Below are positions 9,414 to 17,670 of a stretch of DNA of 64,000 nt, in pieces. The stretch is taken from positions 1 to 64,000 of the forward strand of contig WGMM01000006.1 in the NCBI GenBank assembly GCA_016125085.1. The letters are read 5' to 3'. The stretch's first letter is position 1. Each line of letters begins with the position of its first letter. Source of the stretch: a bacterium. GTDB taxonomy: Bacteria; Planctomycetota; Planctomycetia; Isosphaerales; Isosphaeraceae. The position numbers were made by a program, and so were the translations under genes. The notes beneath the pieces are model-generated. The model made no database searches. It was not told the origin of the DNA and saw only the letters and a program-made list of their open reading frames with translations.

Positions 9414-10552
9414 CGTGCCGCACCGGTCGAAACACGGAATTGCGTGAATCGATCGAAATCGACTTCCGGCTTACGGAGGACGACTTCGCCAATCGGCCCG
9501 AAGTGCCTGAGAACGGCCGAGAACCCAGGCACGGTCGACAAACGCCCGAGCAGCCGGGCCGATCGGGCACGCATCGAACGGTCCGCCTTGGGCCAGGCTC
9601 GCAGATCCGCGGCGCGGATGGTCGATTCGAGCCCGGGCATGACCGCCTGCGCCAGATCAGCCCATTCCGCACCGGTGCGGCAGGGTGGCCAGAATATCGG
9701 TCCGCGACGTGCCTTGACGTATCGGCTGGCCAGCCTTTTCGGAAGAAGCGGCAGGCCGATCAGGCCGACGTGCGGGTCGGGCCCGAGCCAGCGGCGATTC
9801 GGGAACCAGAGGACAATCGAGCCCCCCGGGCGCAGCACTCGCAGCATTTCCGCCAGTGCAGCGGCCGGATCGGCGACATGTTCGAGCAGGCTGTCTGCGA
9901 CGACGACGGAAAAGCTGGCATCCGCGAACGGCAGGCTTTCGGCGCAGGCCGCGAGCAAACGCGGGCAGGGGAATCGCGAGGTGGCCTCGTGATGCCTGTT
10001 TCGAACGGCGTATCCACCCGTGCACGATTCGAGCCGCTTGCGGGCGACGACAAGCCAGCGGGCGGCGATGTCGACTCCGACGATCTCTCGCCCCGCCAGG
10101 GCCGCCGCGGCGACGAACCCGCCCGTGCCGCAGCCGACTTCGAGCACAGGGCCTTCCGCCGGGATGCGTGCCAGCAGGGCCGAGCCACGGCCCTGGGCGT
10201 CCAGAATATGGGCCACGAACCGGTCTTCACGGGCTCGGGAGACGTCGGCCGTCATGCGGTAATAGTGCCGGGCGAGCCCTTCCAGGCTTTCGGCCGGCTC
10301 GCGGGCACTCAGTTTCACGGCCTTGCGGGTTTCCTGATTGCGGCTCAAGTAGCGGTCGGACGATGTGCGCAGGTCAGGGAAACCAGCCGCGTCCTTCGCT
10401 TCGAAGCCACATCGAAGGCAGGTGATACCGCTTACCACGAATGGATCGGCCGGGAAACCGTCGCGGCACCGGGGGCAGACGATTCCCCGGCTTCGGTCAG
10501 CCTCGGGAGCCGCTTCGGCCTCGGCCTGTTTCAGGCTATGAGCCGGTCGCAT
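9410..10552 (-). CDS. SAM-dependent methyltransferase with N-terminal zinc ribbon
   Basis: 380 aa. The N-terminus holds two CxxC pairs (Cys26, Cys29, Cys45, Cys48) arranged as a zinc ribbon, resembling the Trm112-like domain fused to many bacterial methyltransferases. The catalytic Rossmann domain follows: VLEVGCGTGGFVAAAA (motif I), IVGVDIAARWL (motif II), ADSLLEHVADP and MLRVLRPGGSIVLWFPNRR. The C-terminal 120 residues are probably substrate-specific. It overlaps the deacetylase by 17 bp upstream and the flippase by 4 bp downstream. A sugar or lipid-linked glycan substrate is inferred from the operon, not shown by the protein. Confidence 0.88.
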   Translation of the reverse strand: MRPAHSLKQAEAEAAPEADRSRGIVCPRCRDGFPADPFVVSGITCLRCGFEAKDAAGFPDLRTSSDRYLSRNQETRKAVKLSAREPAESLEGLARHYYRMTADVSRAREDRFVAHILDAQGRGSALLARIPAEGPVLEVGCGTGGFVAAAALAGREIVGVDIAARWLVVARKRLESCTGGYAVRNRHHEATSRFPCPRLLAACAESLPFADASFSVVVADSLLEHVADPAAALAEMLRVLRPGGSIVLWFPNRRWLGPDPHVGLIGLPLLPKRLASRYVKARRGPIFWPPCRTGAEWADLAQAVMPGLESTIRAADLRAWPKADRSMRARSARLLGRLSTVPGFSAVLRHFGPIGEVVLRKPEVDFDRFTQFRVSTGAAR

Positions 10553-11330
10553 GGGCCACGCTCCGCCGGGGTACGAACCTCGCGATCGATCGCCTGCAGC
10601 GCAACTTCATCACAGCGGAACGGGTCGGGCCCGACCAAGCCCACTGAGACGCCACCCCGGGACGGACAAGATCATAGAGATCGACACGTGGCAGACAGGC
10701 CGGGTCGCTCTCAGGCCGAACTCGCCCCGGCAAGGTTCCGAAGCCTGTCATGCCGCTTTCGGCCACGACCAGCCGGGCCGTTCGCGGAGCATCGCCATAG
10801 GGGTAAGCGAAATAGCGGCAGGGACGGCCGATGCGGTCTTCGATCGACTTGCTCGAGGCTTCGATCTCATGCCGCTGCCTGTCCGCAGGCAATGCGCTCA
10901 ATCGCGGGTGCGTCATCGTATGGGCCCCGATCGTCCAGCCAAGTTCGGCCAGGTCACGGATCGCGGCCCAGCTCAGGCACGGCTCACGAGGCACCCACGC
11001 CGGCTGGCCGGGCCAGTCATTACGCTTGCCCGCATGGGCGGCGACCACGAAGAGGATCGCCGGAGCCGCCAGCGACTCGGCCACGAGCCCGACGGATGCC
11101 AGGGCGTCGTCAAATGTCAGTATCGGCCGGGCGACTGGTGCCTGATGCTCGCATCCCGCAGCTGCCGCCTGGGCTCGCTGGTGCGGCAAATCAGCGGGAT
11201 CGCCGAAACCGCCGACATGCTGGCGGCAGGCTTCGGACCAGCGGCGGAAGGCATCGATGGTCACATGCGTGGGGGTCGCCGGGCCGGCTTCGCGGAAGCC
11301 ATGAGCAGCGACGACGACCGGCCCTATCAT
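10536..11330 (-). CDS. Polysaccharide deacetylase (NodB-like, carbohydrate esterase 4)
   Basis: 264-aa NodB-homology protein. Motif 1 is PILTFDDAL, giving the catalytic Asp and metal-binding Asp (the usual Gly after DD is Ala here, which the family tolerates). Motif 2 is IGAHTMTHPRL, with the two metal-binding His residues. Motif 3 is CRYFAYPYGD. No signal peptide is visible, so it may act on a cytoplasmic or lipid-linked precursor; removal of N-acetyl groups from hexosamine is the expected reaction. The ATG overlaps the stop of the oxidoreductase by 4 bp and its 3' end overlaps the methyltransferase by 17 bp. The arginine-rich tail is unusual but short. Confidence 0.87.
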   Translation of the reverse strand: MIGPVVVAAHGFREAGPATPTHVTIDAFRRWSEACRQHVGGFGDPADLPHQRAQAAAAGCEHQAPVARPILTFDDALASVGLVAESLAAPAILFVVAAHAGKRNDWPGQPAWVPREPCLSWAAIRDLAELGWTIGAHTMTHPRLSALPADRQRHEIEASSKSIEDRIGRPCRYFAYPYGDAPRTARLVVAESGMTGFGTLPGRVRPESDPACLPRVDLYDLVRPGVASQWAWSGPTRSAVMKLRCRRSIARFVPRRSVAHATGS

Positions 11331-12430
11331 GCGCAGCGGCTCCGGGGCACGGCCTGGCCGATCGACCGCTGGCGATCCTCCATAACCGCGTCGGCCTGAT
11401 TTCGCAGCGATTCGACGATCTCGGCGACACGGGCGCCGTCATGGGCCGTCCCGAAGTCGGTCGAGGCATCTGCGCGAGCTTCGCCGCGAATGGCCTGGCG
11501 TATGGCTTCCAGTTCGCGGACGAGACTCGATTCGAGCCCCGGAGCCCGGAAACCCAGCCATTTCGCGGCGATCCGGTCTCGCAGGTGCCCATTCGCGGTG
11601 CGGGGCTTGCCGTATTCGACGAACTCCGACTTCCAGGGGAATGCCGAGATCCGGGCGACGCCTTTCTCGAACACGAATTCCATGGCGAGATAAGGCCGTT
11701 CCGGGTGTTCCCACGAGCATTCCGCACGCAGCGTCGCGCCGGTTCCGCTCTCGCCGCAGAACTTCAGGTAGGTGTCGATACCCGGTTTCCGTTCGTGCCA
11801 GCGGGCGTCTTCGAGCTTTACGGGGCCCAGTTCGCCTGCGGTCGAGCGGATCAGGTCAACCAGGTGCGAACCATTGTCGATGAGTACCCCGCCGCCCGAC
11901 CGGCCTCGATCGCCGAGCCAGCCATTGAGAGTCGCATCATCCGGCGGATGGCCGATGGCGGCCTCGACATGACAAATCTGCCCGAGCCGGTTCGATCGCA
12001 CACATTCGATCACCTGGATCACTGGCGAATAGAACCGGTGATTGAAGCCCGTGGCGAGGACGAGCCCCCTGCGTTCGGCATCGTGTGCCAGGAAAGAAGC
12101 CGTATCGGCATGAATCGTCATCGGCTTTTCGCAGAGCACATGCCGGTGCGCATGCAGGGCGGATTCGATCTGGCGGTCGTGCGCGGCAGGGGGCGTCGCG
12201 ACGACGACGACATCCGCCGCCGAACCAACGATGGCCGTGGCTTCGTCCGGCCAGCTCTCGCAGCCCAGTTTTCGTGCGGCGGCTGCGGCCCGGGCAGGGT
12301 CGGCGTCATAAACCCCGGCGAGACTCCAGCCCCTGGCCAGCCGGATCGCCTGGGCACGCCTGAGCCCCTGACCACCGACGCCCAGAACGACGGCACGAAG
12401 CGTATCGGAGCGAGTTCGACTTTGAGCCAT
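11327..12430 (-). CDS. Gfo/Idh/MocA family NAD(P)-dependent oxidoreductase
   Basis: 367-aa sugar oxidoreductase. The N-terminal Rossmann fold reads LRAVVLGVGGQGLRRAQAI, with the family motif HVLCEKPMTI (EKP, the Lys being catalytic) near residue 105. The second domain contains GGGVLIDNGSHLVDLI, with catalytic Asp and His. I prefer ATG 12430 to ATG 12436 because AGGTGA lies seven bases before 12430 and would abut the earlier codon. It probably makes or interconverts a nucleotide sugar, or oxidises a sugar residue, for the glycan made by the downstream genes. First of the eight tightly overlapping genes; a 69-bp gap separates it from the SH3-like protein upstream. Confidence 0.9.
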   Translation of the reverse strand: MAQSRTRSDTLRAVVLGVGGQGLRRAQAIRLARGWSLAGVYDADPARAAAAARKLGCESWPDEATAIVGSAADVVVVATPPAAHDRQIESALHAHRHVLCEKPMTIHADTASFLAHDAERRGLVLATGFNHRFYSPVIQVIECVRSNRLGQICHVEAAIGHPPDDATLNGWLGDRGRSGGGVLIDNGSHLVDLIRSTAGELGPVKLEDARWHERKPGIDTYLKFCGESGTGATLRAECSWEHPERPYLAMEFVFEKGVARISAFPWKSEFVEYGKPRTANGHLRDRIAAKWLGFRAPGLESSLVRELEAIRQAIRGEARADASTDFGTAHDGARVAEIVESLRNQADAVMEDRQRSIGQAVPRSRCA

Positions 12431-12499
12431 GTGCATTCACCTGAATCGTTCGGAGGTCTCGTAGCGGAAGGGCCGGCGGGCCGGCTTCGGCAAAGGCCG

Positions 12500-13999
12500 T
12501 TAGGGAGCTTCGGGTTCGAGCAGTTCGACATCCTGCACGGTGACGAGCCGCCCGCGCAGGTCTTCGTGATAACGCACCCGGCCGCGGATGCCGACCTTCT
12601 TGCCCAGCCACTTTTCCACCGGGGCAGCCGGGGGCAGCTTGAGATAAGCGATCGTCAGGCCGGTGTCGCCGATGAGGTTGTAGAGCAGGTGGCCGTCGAC
12701 ATCGCGACGCGAAGGCAGCAGCAGGCCGCTGATATCGAATCGAGGCGCGGCCCGGGCGGTGACAGGGGTATCAGGCGTCCGGCCAGAAGGGTCGTGCGAC
12801 CGGCTTCGTCGCATGGAATTCCAGAATTCACGCGACGACCGGCCGATTTCCTCCTGCCGTTCGGCCATGGTCTTCAGTCGATTCAGCCGCCCCGCCTGAG
12901 CAGTCGTCAGTTCTCGCCGGCCGAGCGTTTCGCAGGCGAGCAGGATAGGCCGGAAGTCCCAGGAAACCAGCGGCTCGCTCATGATCACCCTGAACCGCGA
13001 TTCGAGCGATTCGAGTGCGGAATCCCGGTCGGCGGGCAATTCGAGGGCACTCACCGGCCCGGCTGGCCGAGAACTGGCCTCGGTGGCGACATCGGCGATC
13101 GGCTCGACCTCCGGCCCCTGGCGGGGTGGCTCGACGGGATCCGGCCCCGGGGCTTTCTCAGGCTTTTCGCCGACCAGCGAATCGGGAATGTCGAGGATGG
13201 CGAGATCCTTGATCGACTTGCCTTTTTCGGGTGCCCCAGCGCCCGGCGCTGCAGGCGAGTCGATCGCCGGAACGGGCTTGACCGGTTCGCCCGATTCGAG
13301 CTTGCCGGGCGGCTTCGCGGGCATTTCGGCGATTTCTTCGGCAGGTTCGCCGGCTTTGGCGTCGTCGGCAAGCGCGAGAGCGCCCGGGCCTTTGGCGGCG
13401 ACGAAGCCGTCCGGCTCGGGCACTTTCCTGTCGTCGATTCGGCGGAGATGCTCCCTGCGGACGAACCGGGGCTCGATCGAAGGCGGCTCGATGGCCCGCC
13501 AGGTGAGCAGCCCCTGTCGCTGGGGGATCACCAGCGGCTCGCGCGGCTGCAGCCAGACCGTGGCCCCCGAAGCGAGATCGACGCCGGGCGGCCCCGGCAG
13601 GCGTGCCCCGTGTCGGCCGGGGCGAATGCGCGTCGTGGCGACCCGGACGCGGCCCTCGCCGGCCCGGATTTCGCTTACGTCCGACTCGAGAATCCAGCTG
13701 ATGGCTCCGGCCGGGGGCTTGATGCGCACCCATTCCGACTCAGGCGAGATTTCGCGGATCCAGACCAGGTCGCCCCGGTTCGATTCGTCGGTGACGAACG
13801 CGGCATCGTTGGGCGACTGATGGATCAGGGCACGATCGGTCACGACTTCGGCCATGACCCAGCCGGAACCTTCAGGGGCCGTGTTTCGGGCCTGCCAGGC
13901 CGATGCCCCGGCGAACGTGGCGACAATGGCCGACAGGGCCGCGATCGCGCGGATCACGGCCAGCCGGTATGTCGATATCGTTCGCGATCGAAGCATCAT
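12500..13999 (-). CDS. Membrane-anchored or secreted SH3-like domain protein of unknown function
   Basis: 499 aa. The N-terminus is a signal peptide or signal anchor (hydrophobic core LAVIRAIAALSAIVATFAGA). Residues about 45-110 read like a bacterial SH3 module (VVTDRALIHQSPNDAAF, WVRIKPPAGAISWIL); a second possible SH3-like strand set follows. Residues about 210-310 form a Pro/Ala/Glu/Lys-rich low-complexity linker. The last 75 residues (KWLGKKVGIRGRVRYHEDLRG) look like an OB-fold-type beta barrel. It lies between the DUF362 gene (24-bp gap) and the glycan operon (69-bp gap) and may be cotranscribed with both. A cell-envelope role is inferred; no enzyme motif is visible. Confidence 0.72.
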   Translation of the reverse strand: MMLRSRTISTYRLAVIRAIAALSAIVATFAGASAWQARNTAPEGSGWVMAEVVTDRALIHQSPNDAAFVTDESNRGDLVWIREISPESEWVRIKPPAGAISWILESDVSEIRAGEGRVRVATTRIRPGRHGARLPGPPGVDLASGATVWLQPREPLVIPQRQGLLTWRAIEPPSIEPRFVRREHLRRIDDRKVPEPDGFVAAKGPGALALADDAKAGEPAEEIAEMPAKPPGKLESGEPVKPVPAIDSPAAPGAGAPEKGKSIKDLAILDIPDSLVGEKPEKAPGPDPVEPPRQGPEVEPIADVATEASSRPAGPVSALELPADRDSALESLESRFRVIMSEPLVSWDFRPILLACETLGRRELTTAQAGRLNRLKTMAERQEEIGRSSREFWNSMRRSRSHDPSGRTPDTPVTARAAPRFDISGLLLPSRRDVDGHLLYNLIGDTGLTIAYLKLPPAAPVEKWLGKKVGIRGRVRYHEDLRGRLVTVQDVELLEPEAP

Positions 14000-14023
14000 G
14001 AAAGACCCGTGGCCCCGGTTCGG

Positions 14024-15211
14024 TCAGCCCGCTGTTCCGGTTTCGTCGTGAATCGCACCGGATGGCGACCGCACGGCTGCCGAACGTGTGCCGAAATGGT
14101 GCCCGCGCAGGGGTTCGGCATCGGTTTCGCCGATCGCGGGCAGGGCGTCCCGCCAGAGCCTGTGCAGCGGCGCGTGGCTGTGGAGCCGGCACCGGCGGGC
14201 GATGGAATCGAGCGGGTCGCCGACGAGGTCGACGTTTTCGAGAGCCAGATTGCCCAGGCCCAGGCGTTCGGCAAGGACCAGATAGCCGATATCCGCCACG
14301 TTCATGCCCATGAGCCGGGCGACGACTCCGTCGACTGCCACGGGGTCATTGCCCACGACAGCCCAGCCGAAGTTGCGGGCGCGGCCGAAGCGGGGGCCTT
14401 CGCCGTCCATGGCTCCGAAGCCGTCGACGACGGCCAGTCTCGGGCCGATCAGCGTATTGAGCCTGGCGAGATTCACGTGCAGGGCCGCGATCGACTTGAC
14501 GAACTCCCGGCGCGGCGGCCTGAGCCGGTCCCACTGCAGCCGGCCGGCGATCGATTCGACCTGAAGCGGCACTTGCCGGGCCCGGCCAAGCGCCGTCGTG
14601 GCCCAGGCCACAGCGGGGCCATCGCCCTTGAGCCACTGCACGACATGCTTCTTCAGGCCCGAAAAGCCGTTGCCGCCAGGGGCATAACCGTGCATGCGGA
14701 TGCGTTCGTGCGGGTGCACGCACGACATCTGGTTCTTCATCGAAGCCGTGAGCATCGTGTTCACGTGCGTTTTGGCCAGGGCGACGGAAACGTAAAGCCC
14801 AGCCTTGGCCATGGTTGCGCTGACGCGTGTCTCGTGCGGGGAGCCATCCGTGGCGCGGGTGCGGAAGGTCGTCCACTCGGTCTCGTCGCGGTTGATGTCG
14901 AAGAACCGGACGGGCCGCTTCCAGAACATGCGGCGATGGCCCAGGCGTTCGAACCCGGCGGTGGCGTCGGTCGCCCCTTCGGCGACGGTCAGTTCGGCGG
15001 CGCCTCGGGCATACAGGAAATCGGCGACGGCGCCGACAGTCGTGGCGTGCGAACTCGCTCGCTGATCCTGGTGGCTGACCAGGTTGATTTTGACGACGGT
15101 ACCGTGCTCAGGCACTTCGGGCCAGGCGTCGCCCAGGAGGTGCATCGCCTGCGCAAGTGCATCCTGACGACGAGGATCGGTAACGATCGCCACGCGCGAA
15201 CGGCGATGCAT
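14024..15211 (-). CDS. DUF362 domain-containing protein
   Basis: 395 aa. The start at ATG 15211 is set by AAGGAG eight bases upstream; the longer frame at 15265 is rejected. The protein matches the DUF362 fold: VAIVTDP opening, EHGTVVKINLVSHQDQ, ELTVAEGATDAT, and LYVSVALAKTHVNTMLTASMKNQMSCV, the conserved lysine and histidine region, plus FGWAVVGNDPVAVDGVVARLMG near the end. The C-terminal 4Fe-4S cluster carried by some members is absent. DUF362 function is not settled; relatives are often found near radical or cofactor enzymes. As the first gene of the minus-strand run (24 bp before the SH3-like gene), it probably shares the promoter in the 15212-15520 divergent region. Confidence 0.8.
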   Translation of the reverse strand: MHRRSRVAIVTDPRRQDALAQAMHLLGDAWPEVPEHGTVVKINLVSHQDQRASSHATTVGAVADFLYARGAAELTVAEGATDATAGFERLGHRRMFWKRPVRFFDINRDETEWTTFRTRATDGSPHETRVSATMAKAGLYVSVALAKTHVNTMLTASMKNQMSCVHPHERIRMHGYAPGGNGFSGLKKHVVQWLKGDGPAVAWATTALGRARQVPLQVESIAGRLQWDRLRPPRREFVKSIAALHVNLARLNTLIGPRLAVVDGFGAMDGEGPRFGRARNFGWAVVGNDPVAVDGVVARLMGMNVADIGYLVLAERLGLGNLALENVDLVGDPLDSIARRCRLHSHAPLHRLWRDALPAIGETDAEPLRGHHFGTRSAAVRSPSGAIHDETGTAG

Positions 15212-15520
15212 GTGGGGCACTCCTTGCCGGGTCAGTCCTTCGATGAGAACGCCAAAGTTGCCCAAATTTGCGAAATCGTCAAGGCCAGTTGCGGTAACGT
15301 CAGAACGGACTCCGAAGAAATGGTCCGAATCGTTCGACGGGCTGAAGCACTTCGAATCCGGGCACGCAGCTTCCGGATCGGCCCACGTAATCCCTTGAAT
15401 CGTCCGAAGTTCCCTTGCCGAAACCGGGGCGGGAATGACAAAATATGTCTGGTTTCGAACATTTCGGCGAAACGGTGTACCCGACGACCGTTCGCATGGG
15501 GCGAGTCAGCGAATCGAATC
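15212..15520. promoter_or_regulatory. Divergent intergenic region, promoters inferred
   Basis: 309 bp between the divergently read DUF362 gene (and the operon behind it) and the ATPase-domain gene. It must hold promoters for both directions. I see AAGGAG for the minus-strand start but no convincing -35/-10 pair or operator palindrome. Confidence 0.4.
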
Positions 15521-16438
15521 ATGTCTCTCGTGCCGGATGTCAACGGATGCATCGTGAGCGAGTCGTGCGGAGCGCGAACCGCTTCCATGCCTCGCTGGTG
15601 CTGGATCAGCCAGGAACGGGCGATCCCCCAGCGGCTCAAGACGGCCCTGAGCCCCCGAACCTGCCGCAAGATCGATGCCGACGAACCGGTCGACTTCCTG
15701 CGTTCGAACCGGATGGACAATCCGGCCGCCGGGCAGGTTCTCGTGCTCGACGGCTCCGACGGTCAGATGGACGTCGTGCAGCTCTGGCTCAGGCACCTGC
15801 GCCGGGATTCCGCCACTTCGGCCCTGCCGATCCTGGTGTGGGCACACTCCGGCCGGCTTCAGCCCGCCGAGTGGGGCGACGTCGACTTCCGCCTGCTGCC
15901 CGACGGCGTCATCGGCCGGGCCGACTGGAAAGCCCAGGACCGCTGGATCGACCGGATCGAAACGATCCTCAGCAAACGCATCCAGCGCCACTTCCGTATC
16001 GATGTCCATCTGGACATGCACAGCCGCATGGAATCGCTCGAGCGGACATCGCAGTGGATCATCGACTGCGTCCGCCCTGTGCCCTGGATGGCCGAAAAAC
16101 TCGGGCGGCTGCGGCAGACGATCTTCGAACTCGGCGGCAACGCGATCGAATGGGGCAACCATGGCGACCCCGACAAAACCGTGCACATCCGCCTGAGGGC
16201 CGACGACCGGAGCCTGCACGTGATGGTCTCGGACCAGGGCCCCGGGTTCGATCGCCGCAACCTGCCGCACGCCGCGACCGAAGACGACCCGATCCGCCAC
16301 CTGGAAATCCGCGAAGAACTCGGCCTTCGTGAAGGTGGCTTCGGCCTGATGATCACCCGAGGCCTTGTCGACCGCATGGTTTATAACTCGACGGGAAACA
16401 CCGTCCTGGTGACGATGCGCCAGCGCAGCAGAAATTGA
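15521..16438 (+). CDS. Histidine-kinase-like ATPase (anti-sigma/serine-kinase type) with N-terminal receiver-like region
   Basis: 305 aa. The C-terminal half is a GHKL ATPase domain: LRQTIFELGGNAIEWGNHGD is the N box (E and N bind Mg-ATP), VSDQGPGFDRR the G1 box, and EGGFGLMITRGLVDRM the G2 region. The compact form without a dimerisation/His-phosphorylation domain resembles RsbW/SpoIIAB-type serine kinases. Residues about 45-150 (VLVLDGSDGQMDVVQLWL, SALPILVWAHSGR) look like a degenerate receiver domain. Start at ATG 15521 is my choice; the frame is open far upstream, but that sequence is antisense to the glycan operon. A signalling or partner-switch role is inferred. It could work with the SpoIIE-like protein at 36161, though they are not adjacent. 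Confidence 0.82.
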   Translation: MSLVPDVNGCIVSESCGARTASMPRWCWISQERAIPQRLKTALSPRTCRKIDADEPVDFLRSNRMDNPAAGQVLVLDGSDGQMDVVQLWLRHLRRDSATSALPILVWAHSGRLQPAEWGDVDFRLLPDGVIGRADWKAQDRWIDRIETILSKRIQRHFRIDVHLDMHSRMESLERTSQWIIDCVRPVPWMAEKLGRLRQTIFELGGNAIEWGNHGDPDKTVHIRLRADDRSLHVMVSDQGPGFDRRNLPHAATEDDPIRHLEIREELGLREGGFGLMITRGLVDRMVYNSTGNTVLVTMRQRSRN

Positions 16439-16480
16439 GCAAGGTTTAATCGCTCGATTTCATTCGCGATCGTTCCTGTG

Positions 16481-16616
16481 CCCCCCGGCCTGTGGTGGCC
16501 ACCCCTCCTTGAAAAGGAGGGGAGTCGTCAGCGCTACGCGAACACAAGGTAATGCATGGCAGAAACATAAGCTCTCCCCCTGCCAAGGGGGAGTACCGCG
16601 AAGCGGGGAGGGGGTT
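16481..16616 (+). repeat. Palindromic repeat, copy 1 (two hairpins)
   Basis: Composite repeat built of two inverted repeats. The first is CCCCTCCTTGAAAAGGAGGGG (shown as arms CCCCTCC/GGAGGGG). It is followed by a conserved linker containing GCTACGCGAA and GCAGAAACATAAG, then CTCCCCCTGCCAAGGGGGAG, ending in GCGAAGCGGGGAGGGGGTT. The same order recurs in copies 2 and 3. Not coding: all six frames give repetitive Pro/Arg-rich peptides. Confidence 0.88.
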
Positions 16617-16648
16617 CTGCTTGCGTGGGTGATACTCCGCATGCGGAG

Positions 16649-16795
16649 AAACCACCCCGGCCTGCGGCCCCTCCTCCTTGAAAAGGCGGGGAGTCATAAA
16701 CGCTACGCGAATATAAAGTAATGCGTGGTAGAAACATAAGCTCTCCCCCTGCCAAGGGGGAGTACCGCGAAGCGGGGAGGGGGTTGCTGGGCGAT
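16649..16795 (+). repeat. Palindromic repeat, copy 2
   Basis: Full-length second copy in the same orientation, 32 bp after copy 1. It has small changes, including CCTTGAAAAGGCGGGG in the first hairpin, which breaks perfect pairing, and ATATAAAGTAATGCG in the linker. The second hairpin (CTCCCCCTGCCAAGGGGGAG) is unchanged. Confidence 0.88.
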
Positions 16796-16887
16796 TCAGG
16801 CCTGCCTCGCCATGAACCGCTCGTATAGAATCGTATGAAACGTCAACCATTCGACACAACGGCCCAATAGCGATCGAATCTCTGACC

Positions 16888-17370
16888 ATGGAACCCGATC
16901 AAGAGGAATCACTGACAGTGAGAGATCACGATTCGATACGAGAGTCGGAGACGGATCGATCTGTTGAAGATCAAAAGAAAGACCGAATTAACAATTTGCC
17001 GGAATTGGCCCCGATTCGCAAAACATTATGAAATCGACTTACACCCGCAGAGGCGAAGCTATGGACGTTGCTGAAAGGATCCCGACTCGATGGTAGAAAA
17101 TTCAGAAGACAGCATAGCATAGGACATTACGTGCTTGATTTTTATTGCCCGGAAGAAAGGCTTGCCGTCGAGCTTGACGGGCAGGTCCACAATTCCGAAA
17201 CAGCCGTTCTGCGAGACCGGGAACGAGACCTGTACCTCAATCAATTAGGAATCAAGGTTTTGAGATTCGAAAACAAGCTGATTTTCGAAGCCACGGAAGG
17301 TGTCTTGAATGCCATACGTCTGCAATTCGGTTGGAATGCATCACGTGTACGGCATGATGTCGAATCATGA
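16888..17370 (+). pseudogene. DUF559 (Vsr-like) endonuclease gene interrupted by an in-frame TGA
   Basis: From ATG 16888 one frame runs to the stop at 17370 (160 sense codons counting both parts) with a single TGA at 17029-17031. The 47 codons before it end INNLPELAPIRKTL and the codons after it continue NRLTPAEAKLW. In the DUF559 family these two pieces are contiguous, normally joined by Arg, so CGA to TGA is the simplest explanation. The downstream part has GRKFRRQHSIGHYVLDFYCP and AVELDGQVHNSE (Asp and Glu-x-Asp of a PD-(D/E)xK-like nuclease core) and ends LRFENKLIF...VLNAIRLQFGW, so the catalytic half is intact. A TTG at 17068 could restart translation, but no ribosome site precedes it. 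Two repeat copies lie on each side. Probably a dead or regulated nuclease gene. Confidence 0.85.
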
Positions 17371-17501
17371 TCAGGTCCTTCCAGCCTCTCAAGCGAACGG
17401 GCCATCTTCGATTTCCGGCGATCCGTTCGATCTGTCGAATAGCAGAACCTTTACGCTTTAACCGGTGAAGGTCGAATCTTGAGTTGGCTGGTCATGCGAA
17501 T

Positions 17502-17637
17502 CAACCACCCCGGCCTGCGGCCACCCCTCCTTGAAAAGGAGGGGAGTCATTAGCGCTTCGCGGATTTAAGGTAAGGCGTGGCAAAACATGAGCTCTCCCC
17601 CTGCAAAGGGGGAGTACCGCGCAGCGGGGAGGGGGTT
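17502..17637 (+). repeat. Palindromic repeat, copy 3
   Basis: Full copy on the far side of the DUF559 gene, same orientation as copies 1 and 2. It starts AACCACCCCGGCCTGCGG and contains both hairpins. The second hairpin loop reads CTGCAAAG rather than CTGCCAAG, and the tail reads GCGCAGCGGGG rather than GCGAAGCGGGG. Confidence 0.88.
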
Positions 17638-17670
17638 GGTGCATGCGAGGGTGAAACTCCGCTTGCGAAG

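Noticed and set aside
9440..15520. Plus-strand open frame of about 2,330 codons ending in the ATPase gene at 16438
   Set aside because: The part before 15521 lies antisense to six well-supported genes, is Arg/Pro/Gly-rich without a domain, and exists because GC-rich codon use removes stops. Only the last 305 codons are kept.
16446..16889. Minus-strand frames across the palindromic repeats
   Set aside because: They are translations of the repeat (SPLRGTPPWQGE-type peptides) and would recur wherever the repeat occurs.
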